Positions 1 to 7,157 of a stretch of 19,376 bases of DNA are shown piece after piece; the first letter of the stretch is position 1; the number at the start of each line of letters is the position of its first letter. The position numbers and the translations under genes are program-made. Source of the stretch: an uncultured Lachnoanaerobaculum sp. GTDB lineage: Bacteria > Bacillota > Clostridia > Lachnospirales > Lachnospiraceae. Where the stretch lies: contig NZ_CALLVU010000090.1 of the NCBI RefSeq assembly GCF_938015485.1, forward strand, positions 1-19,376, read 5' to 3'. The notes below the pieces were generated by a model. That model was not told the origin of the DNA. It made no database searches and saw only the letters and a program-made list of their open reading frames with translations.

Positions 1-370
1 TAGCCTCTTTGATTTCAGCTTCCGTAGGGTTAGGATTCTTGTCTATAAGAGCTTTACCTGACATTACCATTCCCGGGATACAAAAACCGCACTGTACCGC
101 TCCTTTTGATCCGAATGCATATACAAAAATTTCTTTTTCCTCGTCACTTAATCCCTCTACCGTAACGATATTCATTCCCTGAGCTCTCTTGGTAGTCATA
201 ACACAGGCTCTGGTAGCCTTACCGTCAATAATAATAGTACAGGTACCGCACGCTCCCTGGCTACATCCGTCCTTTATAGATTTGAGCTTTAAGTCGTCAC
301 GCAAAAACCTTAACAATGAAGACTCTTTTTCAGTTTCAACCAATTTTCCGTTTACTGTAAAACTGTACAT
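1..370 (-). CDS. Selenium-dependent xanthine dehydrogenase-type molybdenum hydroxylase, N-terminal part (gene runs off the left edge)
   Basis: The visible 123 residues form the two-[2Fe-2S] electron-transfer module of the xanthine oxidase family. An N-terminal plant-type ferredoxin domain has C36, C41, C44 and C56 (DGCSQGACGTC, then C56), and the helical second-cluster domain begins with C94 and C97 (QCGFCIPGMV). In the family this module passes electrons from a molybdopterin site. The wording of the segment (FLRDDLKLKSIKDGCSQGACGTC, YAFGSKGAVQCGFCIPGM, DKNPNP) resembles single-chain selenium-dependent xanthine dehydrogenases of clostridia more than short XdhC/CoxS subunits, but the length cannot be seen because the C-terminal side lies beyond position 1. 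The ATG at 370 is chosen because GGAGGG lies 7 nt upstream on the minus strand. A separate small 2Fe-2S subunit is the main alternative. Confidence is high for the domain and moderate for the Se-dependent subtype. Confidence 0.82.
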   Translation of the reverse strand, partial: MYSFTVNGKLVETEKESSLLRFLRDDLKLKSIKDGCSQGACGTCTIIIDGKATRACVMTTKRAQGMNIVTVEGLSDEEKEIFVYAFGSKGAVQCGFCIPGMVMSGKALIDKNPNPTEAEIKEA

Positions 371-730
371 CAAAATTCCCTCCATGATGCATTTATATAC
401 CTAAATCTTTTTTAGATAAGATATACAATATAATTAGTAAATCTAATTGCATAAACAATATTTACTATCTCGAAATTTATTTATTGAAATTATCTATAAA
501 TGATAATGTTAACAATGTAACATTGGTAGTTCTATATTATTTCAAAAGTAAATTTCATAAATTCATTCACATTTTCAAACAATGTAATAATATTATTATA
601 ACACAACTATCTCAATAAATAAACTCATTTTTATTTAGGTTCTCAATAATTTATGCTCTATAAACACAACTTTCCTTTATTTTTGCTATATCTTAGCTGT
701 ATAAAGCCTAAATATTTTTTATATACCCGG
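371..730. other. AT-rich intergenic region upstream of the molybdenum hydroxylase gene
   Basis: No plausible gene is seen in these 360 bases. The stretch should hold the promoter of the minus-strand hydroxylase gene. A weak candidate on the minus strand is TTGTTT at 453-458 with AATTAT at 430-435 (17-nt spacer). A near-perfect palindrome, CAATGT-A-ACATTG, lies at 513-525, and the half CAATGTAA recurs at 580-587. These could be an operator, but nothing ties them to a named regulator. Confidence 0.4.
513..525. repeat. Short palindrome CAATGT-A-ACATTG, possible operator
   Basis: Two 6-bp arms flank a single central base. The site sits about 145 bp upstream of the start of the minus-strand molybdenum hydroxylase gene, and a half-site copy lies 67 bp away at 580-587. 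Only the symmetry is seen; regulatory function is inferred. Confidence 0.3.
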
Positions 731-744
731 GTCTTTGACAGTTT
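731..744 (+). repeat. Left terminal inverted repeat of the IS
   Basis: GTCTTTGACAGTTT is repeated as its exact reverse complement at 2687-2700. The match ends at the next base inward, and the flanks outside do not match, which sets the element ends at 731 and 2700. Confidence 0.88.
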
Positions 745-857
745 GTTTACCTAAATAAGCCTTAAAAAAGTCTCACAACCCGCATATAGCCTACATTTCT
801 TAGTTGAAAAATTTGTCAAAATTTTCGTTTTATTATATAGTATTTTATAGTATTGTG

Positions 858-866
858 TGGTATAAT
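858..866 (+). promoter_or_regulatory. Extended -10 promoter of the transposase
   Basis: TGG-TATAAT fits the extended -10 form (TGn plus hexamer), with no convincing -35. Transcription would start near 873, giving a leader of about 12 nt that is almost only the ribosome site (GGAGG at 874-878). This also argues that the longer reading frame from 804 is not the real start, because its first ATG lies upstream of the promoter. Confidence 0.5.
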
Positions 867-884
867 GGGGGTTGGAGGTTTCCT

Positions 885-2600
885 ATGAAAGTTACTACAT
901 CAAAATCAAAAAATGCTGAGTCATTCTATATTTCTAAAAGTTTCATCAATGACAAAGGTGTTAGCACCTCTGTTAATGTACGCAAACTTGGTACGCTTGC
1001 TGATTTATTAAAAAAGCATGGACCTACCAGAGATGATGTAATGGAATGGGCTCGTACTGAGGCAAAACTTGAAACACAAAAATATAAAGAAGAAAAAACA
1101 GTAAATATTTCTTTTAACTCCAATAAAAGACTTCAACCTCAACAACAAGTCTTCCATCGTGGGGGCTACCTGTTTTTGCAATACTTTTATTATAAACTTG
1201 GCTTAGATAAAGTTTGCAGAAAGATAAGGGATAAATATAGCTTCAAGTTTGATATTAACTCGATTTTATCAGATTTGATTTACTCAAGAATACTTGAACC
1301 TTCCAGTAAACGCTCAAGTTATAAATGTGCACTGGACTTTTTGGAGCCACCGTCTTACCAATTACATGACGTGTATCGTTCTTTAAATGTACTTGCTAAA
1401 GAATGTGACCTTATACAATCTGAAACTTATAAAAATAGCCACTTATTAGGAAAACGCAATGATAAGATTCTTTTTTATGATTGCACCAATTATTATTTTG
1501 AGATTGAAGATGAAGACGGCATTAAGAAATACGGTAAAAGTAAGGAACACAGACCAAATCCTATAGTACAAATGGGGATGTTTATGGATGGTGACGATAT
1601 TCCACTTGCTTTTTCCCTATTTCCGGGTAACGCTAATGAACAAACCTCTATTAAACCTCTTGAAGAAAAGATTTTAAACGAGTTTGATTGTCAAAAGTTT
1701 ATTTACTGTAGCGATGCAGGACTCGGTTCGGAAAAAATAAGAAAATACAATCATATGGGCGAAAGAGCCTTTGTCGTTACACAATCTATAAAAAAGCTTA
1801 ATGCACAAGATAGACAATGGGCTTTAGACACTAAAGGATTTAAACGTTTGTCTGATGATAAAGTAGTAGATTTATCAGAAATATCAAGGGATGATGAGGC
1901 TATATATTACAAAGATGCTCCGTATACACCTAAGGATTTATCTCAGAGGCTTATCATCACATATTCACCTAAATATGCCAAATACCAAAAAACTATTAGA
2001 GAAAAACAAGTTGACAGAGCTAAGCTAATGCTTGAAAAAGGTAGCATCAAAAAAGAAAGAAGAAATCCTAATGACCCTGCCGGGTTTATTAGCAGCCTTG
2101 CAGTGACTGATGATGGAGAAAAGGCAAATGTACATAACTTTCTTAATACAGATAAAATAGATGAAGAAACTAAGTATGACGGTATGTATGCTGTCTCAAC
2201 AGACCTACTTGACGATAATGTAAGTGAAATACTAAGTATAAGTGAAAAGCGATGGCAAATCGAAGAGTGCTTTAGAATTATGAAAACCGAGTTTGATGCA
2301 AGGCCTGTGTACTTACAAAGAGTTGACAGAATTACGGCTCACTTCTTAACTTGTTTTTTAGCATTGATTATTTACAGATATCTTGAGAAAGCTTTAGAAC
2401 ACAAATATACATGTGAAGAGATTCTAAAAACCTTAAAGGATTTTAATTTTGCATATGTAAAAGAGCAAGGTTTTATACCGCTATATAAAAGAACGGAGCT
2501 TACAGATAAGCTACATGAGATTTGTCATTTTAATACAGATTTTGAATTTATAACAAAGAGTCAAATGAGAACAATTAAAAAACAAAGTAAGGGAAAATAA
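885..2600 (+). CDS. IS1634-like DDE transposase (571 aa)
   Basis: The transposase cuts and joins the element ends. Motifs of the IS4/IS1634 group are in order: first catalytic Asp at D199 in FYDCTNYYFE, second at D277 in IYCSDAGLGSEK, and the glutamate at E460 in RWQIEECFRIMK. The last fits the R-(3)-E-(6)-K signature of the IS4 family, though the usual Tyr two residues before the Arg is Ser here. The N-terminal part (about residues 1-110) is the usual variable DNA-binding region. The frame is open from an ATG at 804, but ATG 885 has GGAGG 6 nt upstream and follows the promoter, so it is preferred. The length is normal for the group and no frameshift is seen. Confidence 0.93.
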   Translation: MKVTTSKSKNAESFYISKSFINDKGVSTSVNVRKLGTLADLLKKHGPTRDDVMEWARTEAKLETQKYKEEKTVNISFNSNKRLQPQQQVFHRGGYLFLQYFYYKLGLDKVCRKIRDKYSFKFDINSILSDLIYSRILEPSSKRSSYKCALDFLEPPSYQLHDVYRSLNVLAKECDLIQSETYKNSHLLGKRNDKILFYDCTNYYFEIEDEDGIKKYGKSKEHRPNPIVQMGMFMDGDDIPLAFSLFPGNANEQTSIKPLEEKILNEFDCQKFIYCSDAGLGSEKIRKYNHMGERAFVVTQSIKKLNAQDRQWALDTKGFKRLSDDKVVDLSEISRDDEAIYYKDAPYTPKDLSQRLIITYSPKYAKYQKTIREKQVDRAKLMLEKGSIKKERRNPNDPAGFISSLAVTDDGEKANVHNFLNTDKIDEETKYDGMYAVSTDLLDDNVSEILSISEKRWQIEECFRIMKTEFDARPVYLQRVDRITAHFLTCFLALIIYRYLEKALEHKYTCEEILKTLKDFNFAYVKEQGFIPLYKRTELTDKLHEICHFNTDFEFITKSQMRTIKKQSKGK

Positions 2601-2632
2601 AATACTATTTTTTTAGTTTCAAAACGAAATGT

Positions 2633-2677
2633 AAATACCCTCCAAAGCCGCTAAAACACGGGGTTTGAAGGGTATTT
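2633..2677 (+). terminator. Terminator hairpin at the end of the IS transposase gene
   Basis: The left arm (2633-2646, AAATACCCTCCAAA) pairs with the right arm (2664-2677, TTTGAAGGGTATTT) over 14 positions with one mismatch. An inner CCG/CGG pair (2648-2650 with 2659-2661) adds to it. The hairpin is inside the element, 33 nt after the transposase stop, and is followed by a short T-rich stretch, so it likely keeps transposase transcription from leaving the element. Confidence 0.6.
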
Positions 2678-2686
2678 TATATCTCA

Positions 2687-2700
2687 AAACTGTCAAAGAC
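2687..2700 (-). repeat. Right terminal inverted repeat of the IS
   Basis: AAACTGTCAAAGAC is the exact reverse complement of the left end at 731-744 (14 of 14 bases). It lies 10 nt beyond the terminator hairpin of the transposase gene. Confidence 0.88.
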
Positions 2701-2764
2701 AGGACTATACTACTTTTGCAGGAATTTGAGTAATTTTAGTAATACTTTTTAAGAAATCTCAGCA

Positions 2765-2789
2765 ATTTATCAATCACAATGTGATAAAT
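2765..2789. terminator. Small inverted repeat downstream of the exported protein gene, possible terminator
   Basis: ATTTATCA at 2765-2772 and TGATAAAT at 2782-2789 form a perfect 8-bp stem just after the minus-strand stop at 2797. The stem is AT-rich and the following T tract on the minus strand is weak, so termination is only tentative. Confidence 0.3.
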
Positions 2790-2796
2790 GATATAA

Positions 2797-3990
2797 CTAC
2801 TTTAAAGCCGCCTCAATGTTTGCATCATTAATGTCCGTATCAATATCCGACTCACGAAGTTTTATAGGCTTTTTGAGAAGCTCTCTCAAATAATCTCTGT
2901 CACCGTTTCTGTATTGACCTTCTTTTACCAATGTAAATCGTGATATATCCGGATTGTAATTGTAATAATGGAATTCACTTCCATAGGTACCATATTCACT
3001 GAAATCTACGGACAACAGTGTATTGTCATCAAAAACAAAGAAATCTCCTCCACTGTTGGTGACAAATCCGATAAGACGAGGCTTGTCATCTACAATACCG
3101 TAAATACCGTAAATCCCATAAAAATCCTCCCTTTTGGGCATAACTTTAACTATAAGCTCATCACGGTTGTCACCTGTGATATCCATTAATTTAAATTTTG
3201 AAGTATCATCATGAAAGTCATGCAATATAGGTGAATATAAGCTTTTGTAGGAAGATGCAATGCCTTTAGACTCTTTAGTAATATTATGATATAGATCGAT
3301 CCCCGGATCAGGCAGCTTTTCCACCGCTTCAGCAATATTTCCCGGAGTTACAGGAAAATCCATAATACTGTCTGAACTCAGTTTTACTCTGTTATTTTGC
3401 AATGAGTCCTTTGCAGAGGCAATCAATTCACTGTCTTTATCGTCATCTAACAGTGTAAAATTGCAAATGGATGTATCATATGCCCAAATACCTATATCAT
3501 CCCTATTGCATTCACTATAATCTTGAACGATGATATTATTATCAAGGAACAGATATGGACTATAGGATCCACTTTCAAAAATCTGTACAGCCTTACCGTT
3601 AAATATCTTGTAAATACGCATATATTGTACTACAGAATTAAAGAACCAATTTGTACGTCTTTTTAAAATTATTATTTCACTTTGTCCGTCACCTGTAACA
3701 TCTGCAAGAGTAAAATAATAAAAATTCAATATAGAGTCATCAATAGATTTGTAGGTATCTACATCCGGACTGTCATAAAACTCATCAACACTACCTATTA
3801 CACCTGTATTATAAAAATTTGTAAGGATATCTCTGTAAATTTTTTTATAATTATCATCACCGGTCACAGAATTTTGTGAAGCTTTTTGAACCCCGTCTTT
3901 TATAACACCGGCAGAAAAAGGCGTTTGCAGAAAACCTGCAAAAATCGAAAAAACAATGGCGAACGGAACACTTAAAAATCTTTTTCTCAT
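2797..3990 (-). CDS. Exported protein of unknown function with two FG-GAP/VCBS-like motifs (397 aa)
   Basis: I do not recognise a named family. The N-terminus has a typical signal peptide: basic MRKR, a hydrophobic stretch over about residues 6-25, and a likely cut near SAG at 26-28. No lipobox Cys is seen, so it is probably secreted or wall-associated. Two similar motifs, DVTGDGQSEIIIL (97-109) and DITGDNRDELIVK (270-282), look like the D-x-T-G-D-G-x-x-(E/D) calcium loops of FG-GAP/VCBS repeats, suggesting a two-part beta-rich, calcium-binding fold. A short tandem GIYGIYGI lies at 292-299, encoded by repeated 9-base units near 3100-3125. ATG 3990 is chosen over the upstream ATG at 4011 because GGAGG lies 5 nt before it. 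It stands alone. Function is unknown. Confidence 0.75.
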   Translation of the reverse strand: MRKRFLSVPFAIVFSIFAGFLQTPFSAGVIKDGVQKASQNSVTGDDNYKKIYRDILTNFYNTGVIGSVDEFYDSPDVDTYKSIDDSILNFYYFTLADVTGDGQSEIIILKRRTNWFFNSVVQYMRIYKIFNGKAVQIFESGSYSPYLFLDNNIIVQDYSECNRDDIGIWAYDTSICNFTLLDDDKDSELIASAKDSLQNNRVKLSSDSIMDFPVTPGNIAEAVEKLPDPGIDLYHNITKESKGIASSYKSLYSPILHDFHDDTSKFKLMDITGDNRDELIVKVMPKREDFYGIYGIYGIVDDKPRLIGFVTNSGGDFFVFDDNTLLSVDFSEYGTYGSEFHYYNYNPDISRFTLVKEGQYRNGDRDYLRELLKKPIKLRESDIDTDINDANIEAALK

Positions 3991-4011
3991 ACATACCTCC
4001 TTAAAGTACAC

Positions 4012-4422
4012 TTTTACAATAGAGAATGATCAAATTAATTTTGCTCTAAACAATCAAAACATATACCACATCGCTATATTTTCATTGATATTTTAAATAT
4101 TCTCTTTTATCTATAATTTTTTCAATAATAACCTCTTACAATTATTATAAAATCACATACCGCTAAAAATAATATGAATTTTCATGTATTTATTTTAATA
4201 ATATTCTATCATAGTTTAATAGTTAGGTCAACTCTCACAAATAATTAATATAAATTTCTGTCTTTTTATTTCTAAACATTTATAATTTTATATACCCACA
4301 AAAATATCCACTATATCTCTTATTTTTTCCATTATAACAGTTTTCTTTTTTTCTCCGGCTCAATGCATATTTACCTCACCAAAAATTTTCTTACAGTATA
4401 ACAAATTTTATTAAAAATATCA
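4012..4422. other. AT-rich intergenic region between the exported protein gene and the AraC-type regulator
   Basis: No gene is supported here. Both flanking genes read on the minus strand, so it holds the end of the regulator transcript and the promoter of the exported protein. Two weak minus-strand promoter candidates are visible: TTGAAA/GAATAT at 4120-4125 and 4097-4102 (17-nt spacer), and an extended -10 TGT-TATAAT around 4332-4340. No strong GC-rich terminator is seen after the regulator. Confidence 0.4.
4097..4125 (-). promoter_or_regulatory. Candidate promoter for the exported protein gene
   Basis: On the minus strand TTGAAA (4125-4120) is followed after 17 nt by GAATAT (4102-4097). 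Transcription would start near 4090, about 100 nt before the start codon at 3990. In such AT-rich DNA a chance match is quite possible. Confidence 0.3.
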
Positions 4423-5217
4423 CTATTTCCTCCACGTCTTACTCGGTGGGATACCGAAATATTTTTTATAAAGCCTGCTGAAGTAAAGCGGATCCTGATA
4501 GCCTACACTTATAGCGGCTTCCGTAACCGACATCCCGTCAAGCAACATCTTAGCCGCCTTTCTTAAGCGAAGTCTTATAAGATAATCAATAGGCCTTATA
4601 TTGTAGATTTTATTGAATGTATATGAAAAATGTGCCTTATTCATATTTGCGGCAAGAGCCAAATCCTCAAGTCTAAGACTCTTTTGATATGAGCTTTCCA
4701 TCAATTCTATAGCATTTTCAATCTGCATTATTTCCCTATCAGGCATAGAATAACAAAAAGAACTCAGTATCAGCTGCCCGGCTATCATCCTGCTTCTGAT
4801 TTGATCGTCAAAACTTACACTGTTTGCACATTTTTTAAGCTTAGAGAGTAATTCAGATGTATTTTCCTTGTTAAATTCACTTATCTCATATGCAGTATTC
4901 ATTATATCACTGCATCCGTGCCAAGGATTTTCAGGATCGTAATAAATATTCAAATGCACAAAAGGAACATCCGAAACCACACTGAAATCTATTTTCTGAT
5001 TTCCGGCGCCATGTACTATCGTATTTACATCCGCCGTAAAGCTTTCATCGTTAAATTGAATCAAGGCCTCTCCGGATAAAGTATAGATAAATGCCGAGTG
5101 AATTGTATCATATGAGATATGCATTCCCACATCCTTACTCTGCAAAGATATTCCGGTAATAAAATATTTTCTTGAGCTGTACTCCTTTTGACAGCTTATC
5201 AGGAAATCCTTTTCCAT
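4423..5217 (-). CDS. AraC-family transcriptional regulator, divergent from the siderophore operon (264 aa)
   Basis: The C-terminal third is a typical AraC/XylS DNA-binding domain with two helix-turn-helix units: the first at about 178-220 (LRLEDLALAANMNKAHFSYTF), the second at about 229-262 (VTEAAISVGYQDPLYFSRLYKKYFG, ending in the family-typical GIPPSKTWR). The N-terminal part (about 20-110) looks like the cupin-type sensing domain of the family. The start at 5217 has AAAGGGG close upstream. It is transcribed away from a siderophore uptake operon and shares a 136-nt promoter region with it, so it likely controls that operon, possibly responding to the siderophore as known AraC-type siderophore regulators do. 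The ligand and the sign of control cannot be read from sequence. Confidence 0.9.
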   Translation of the reverse strand: MEKDFLISCQKEYSSRKYFITGISLQSKDVGMHISYDTIHSAFIYTLSGEALIQFNDESFTADVNTIVHGAGNQKIDFSVVSDVPFVHLNIYYDPENPWHGCSDIMNTAYEISEFNKENTSELLSKLKKCANSVSFDDQIRSRMIAGQLILSSFCYSMPDREIMQIENAIELMESSYQKSLRLEDLALAANMNKAHFSYTFNKIYNIRPIDYLIRLRLRKAAKMLLDGMSVTEAAISVGYQDPLYFSRLYKKYFGIPPSKTWRK

Positions 5218-5269
5218 AATACCCCTTTCTATGGATTATATTTTTAATAATAGTCCATATCTTTATATT

Positions 5270-5298
5270 ATACTATATTGAAATTTAATTAAATTCAA
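5270..5298 (-). promoter_or_regulatory. Promoter of the AraC-type regulator
   Basis: On the minus strand TTGAAT (5298-5293), a 17-nt spacer and TAGTAT (5275-5270) form a plausible sigma-A promoter. It overlaps the divergent promoter at 5278-5305, so binding of polymerase at one should hinder the other. Confidence 0.45.
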
Positions 5299-5305
5299 CT
5301 ATAAT
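5278..5305 (+). promoter_or_regulatory. Promoter of the siderophore uptake operon
   Basis: TTGAAA at 5278-5283, a 16-nt spacer and a perfect TATAAT at 5300-5305 make a good sigma-A promoter. Transcription would start near 5312, about 42 nt before the permease start codon. Confidence 0.6.
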
Positions 5306-5314
5306 TTATACATT

Positions 5315-5330
5315 GTTAGGAGCATCTAAC
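5315..5330. promoter_or_regulatory. Inverted repeat GTTAG-N6-CTAAC at the operon start, possible operator
   Basis: Perfect 5-bp arms (5315-5319 and 5326-5330) lie directly after the predicted transcription start. That is a place where a repressor would block the siderophore operon. The arms faintly recall DtxR/MntR-type sites (TTAG...CTAA), but no metalloregulator is encoded here, so the binder is unknown. Confidence 0.4.
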
Positions 5331-5353
5331 TATTTTAAAAAGAAAGGATTCTT

Positions 5354-6385
5354 ATGACAAGGAATAAGACCGATATAAAGTTTAATATATTATTGATTGT
5401 GCTTTTTATAACCTTGGTATTTTCACTGCTGTCAGGTATATCTTTAGGCGCCGTAAGAATAAGCCTGAAAGATACCTACTCAACCATACAATCAAATCTG
5501 TTCCATATAAATGCGGCAAGTTTGTCAAAATCAACTATGGCCATTGTATTGAATATAAGAATACCCAGAGTGATTATGGGGCTTATAGTAGGTGCCGGGC
5601 TGGCGCTATGCGGAACGGTGATGCAGACCACTGTAAACAACCCTATTTCAGAACCGTATATTCTCGGTATCTCCGCCGGTGCAACATTCGGCGCAACATT
5701 CTTTATAATACTTGGACTTAAATCCATGACCGGAATAGGTGCATTCTTCGGCTCGGTTATATCCACAGCTATTGTTATGTTTATCGCACCCATAGGTAAA
5801 AAGATCACCACAACGAGCCTGATACTCTCAGGTGCCGTTGTAAACGCTTTATTCAGTGCATTTTCAAACTTTATCATATCAATAGGAGCAAACTCCGACA
5901 GTATGATGACTGTCAAGTTTTGGACTATGGGATCACTGGCAAGTGCAACATGGGCAGATATTCTTCTTCCGCTTTTTGTTGTACTCATCTCTCTTATATT
6001 TTTTATGACACAGTACCGCACAATGAATACCATGCTTATGGGAGATGAGGTGGCAATAACACTTGGAATAAACCTTCAAAGTTACAGGCTGATATATATG
6101 CTGTTTATATCAATGATTACCGGAGTACTTGTAGCAAAATGCGGAATTATAGGATTTGTGGGACTTATCACCCCACATATATCACGTATTCTTATCGGTA
6201 CCGACCACAAAAAAATCATTCCGCTCTCGGCTATGCTTGGAAGCCTGTTTGTGCTTTGGGCCGATATACTTGCCAGATGCCTGATAGATAAGGCCGAGTT
6301 GCCTATAGGTATATTCACATCACTGGTCGGCGGACCTTTCTTTATATATATTGTTATAAAAAATCAGAAAGGCGGTCAAAGATAA
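5354..6385 (+). CDS. FecCD-family ferric-siderophore ABC transporter permease (343 aa)
   Basis: This integral membrane protein forms the channel of an iron-siderophore or related chelate importer. Family signatures include NIRIPR at 67-72, QTTVNNPISEPYILGISAG at 91-109 and GIIGFVGLITPHISR at 264-278. Hydrophobic segments run through the whole length, consistent with the usual ten membrane helices. The start has AAAGGA 6 nt upstream. Its stop codon shares one base with the ATG of the ATPase gene (TAATG), so the two are translationally coupled. Only one permease gene is present, which implies a homodimer. FecCD permeases also carry cobalamin or haem, but the esterase at the operon end favours a siderophore. 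Confidence 0.93.
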   Translation: MTRNKTDIKFNILLIVLFITLVFSLLSGISLGAVRISLKDTYSTIQSNLFHINAASLSKSTMAIVLNIRIPRVIMGLIVGAGLALCGTVMQTTVNNPISEPYILGISAGATFGATFFIILGLKSMTGIGAFFGSVISTAIVMFIAPIGKKITTTSLILSGAVVNALFSAFSNFIISIGANSDSMMTVKFWTMGSLASATWADILLPLFVVLISLIFFMTQYRTMNTMLMGDEVAITLGINLQSYRLIYMLFISMITGVLVAKCGIIGFVGLITPHISRILIGTDHKKIIPLSAMLGSLFVLWADILARCLIDKAELPIGIFTSLVGGPFFIYIVIKNQKGGQR

Positions 6386-7140
6386 TGGATTTAACTTGTA
6401 AAAATATATCCTATTCCATAAAGGACAAGCAGATATTAAAAAACGTGTCTCTGAATGTATCAGGAAACAAGTTTTTTACAATACTCGGTCCTAACGGCTG
6501 TGGAAAGACAACCCTTTTAAAGACTATCTACAGAGTATTAAAGCCGACCTCGGGAGAGATTTTATTAAACAATAAAAATATTGAAAGCATCAGGCTGAAG
6601 GACTCTGCAAAAGAGATGGCTGTGGTGGCTCAGTTTAATGAAATAAATTTCGACTGCAATGTGGAGGATATCGTTATGCTTGGCAGAAGCCCGCATATAA
6701 GTTTTTTACATTCTGAAAAACAAAACGATTTTGATATTGTGGAAGACGCCTTAAGAGATGTGGGAATGCTTGACAAGGCAAACCGCTCCTACTCCTCACT
6801 TTCAGGAGGTGAAAAGCAAAGAGTGGCTTTGGCCAGAGCTATAGCACAAAAACCTTCATTACTTTTACTTGATGAACCTACAAACCATTTGGATATCAAA
6901 TATAAGCTTGAAATACTTCATATAATAAAGGAGCTTAATATAAATGTACTTGCTGTACTTCACGATATTCAATTAGCATGTAAGTTTTCAGACTGTTTAT
7001 TTCTTATGAAAGGGGGTGAAATAAAGTACAAGGGTATACCGAGACAAACTGTAACAGAAAGTTCAATGAAAGATGTATATGGAGTAAATTGTAAAATATC
7101 ATGGACTGATGACAACCAAGCCATGATTGAATATATTTAA
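6385..7140 (+). CDS. Siderophore ABC transporter ATP-binding protein, FepC/FhuC type (251 aa)
   Basis: The ATPase powers import through the upstream permease. All ABC motifs are intact: Walker A GPNGCGKTT (35-43), Q-loop Q83, signature LSGGEKQR (139-146), Walker B LLLLDEP (159-165), D-loop NHLD (167-170) and switch H193. The length is normal for FepC/FhuC/BtuD-type subunits. The ATG overlaps the stop of the permease gene by one base. The binding-protein gene follows after 17 nt. Confidence 0.94.
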   Translation: MDLTCKNISYSIKDKQILKNVSLNVSGNKFFTILGPNGCGKTTLLKTIYRVLKPTSGEILLNNKNIESIRLKDSAKEMAVVAQFNEINFDCNVEDIVMLGRSPHISFLHSEKQNDFDIVEDALRDVGMLDKANRSYSSLSGGEKQRVALARAIAQKPSLLLLDEPTNHLDIKYKLEILHIIKELNINVLAVLHDIQLACKFSDCLFLMKGGEIKYKGIPRQTVTESSMKDVYGVNCKISWTDDNQAMIEYI

Positions 7141-7157
7141 AATGAAAGGAAAAAATA

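Larger units (their letters stand above)
731..2700 (+). mobile_element. Complete IS1634-like (IS4 superfamily) insertion sequence, 1970 bp
   Basis: The boundaries are set by matching terminal inverted repeats, GTCTTTGACAGTTT at 731-744 and its exact complement at 2687-2700. Between them lie one long transposase gene (885-2600) with an intact DDE triad, its own extended -10 promoter, and a terminator hairpin after the gene (2633-2677). No target-site duplication is visible at the ends: the bases before 731 and after 2700 do not match at any length up to about 10, and no longer direct repeat was found in nearby flanks. It lies between two genes and disrupts neither. The element looks intact and may be active. 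Confidence 0.9.

Noticed and set aside
507..521. GTTAAC-AAT-GTAAC as a third Crp/Fnr-type site near the molybdenum hydroxylase
   Set aside because: The halves do not form the GTAAC-N4-GTTAC symmetry, and no -10 lies at the matching distance.
804..884. 27-codon N-terminal extension of the transposase
   Set aside because: The promoter (858-866) lies inside it, it has no ribosome site, and GGAGG is correctly spaced for the ATG at 885.
5476..6033. Long open frame on the minus strand inside the permease gene
   Set aside because: It is antisense to a clear FecCD permease, has no ribosome site, and its product resembles no family.
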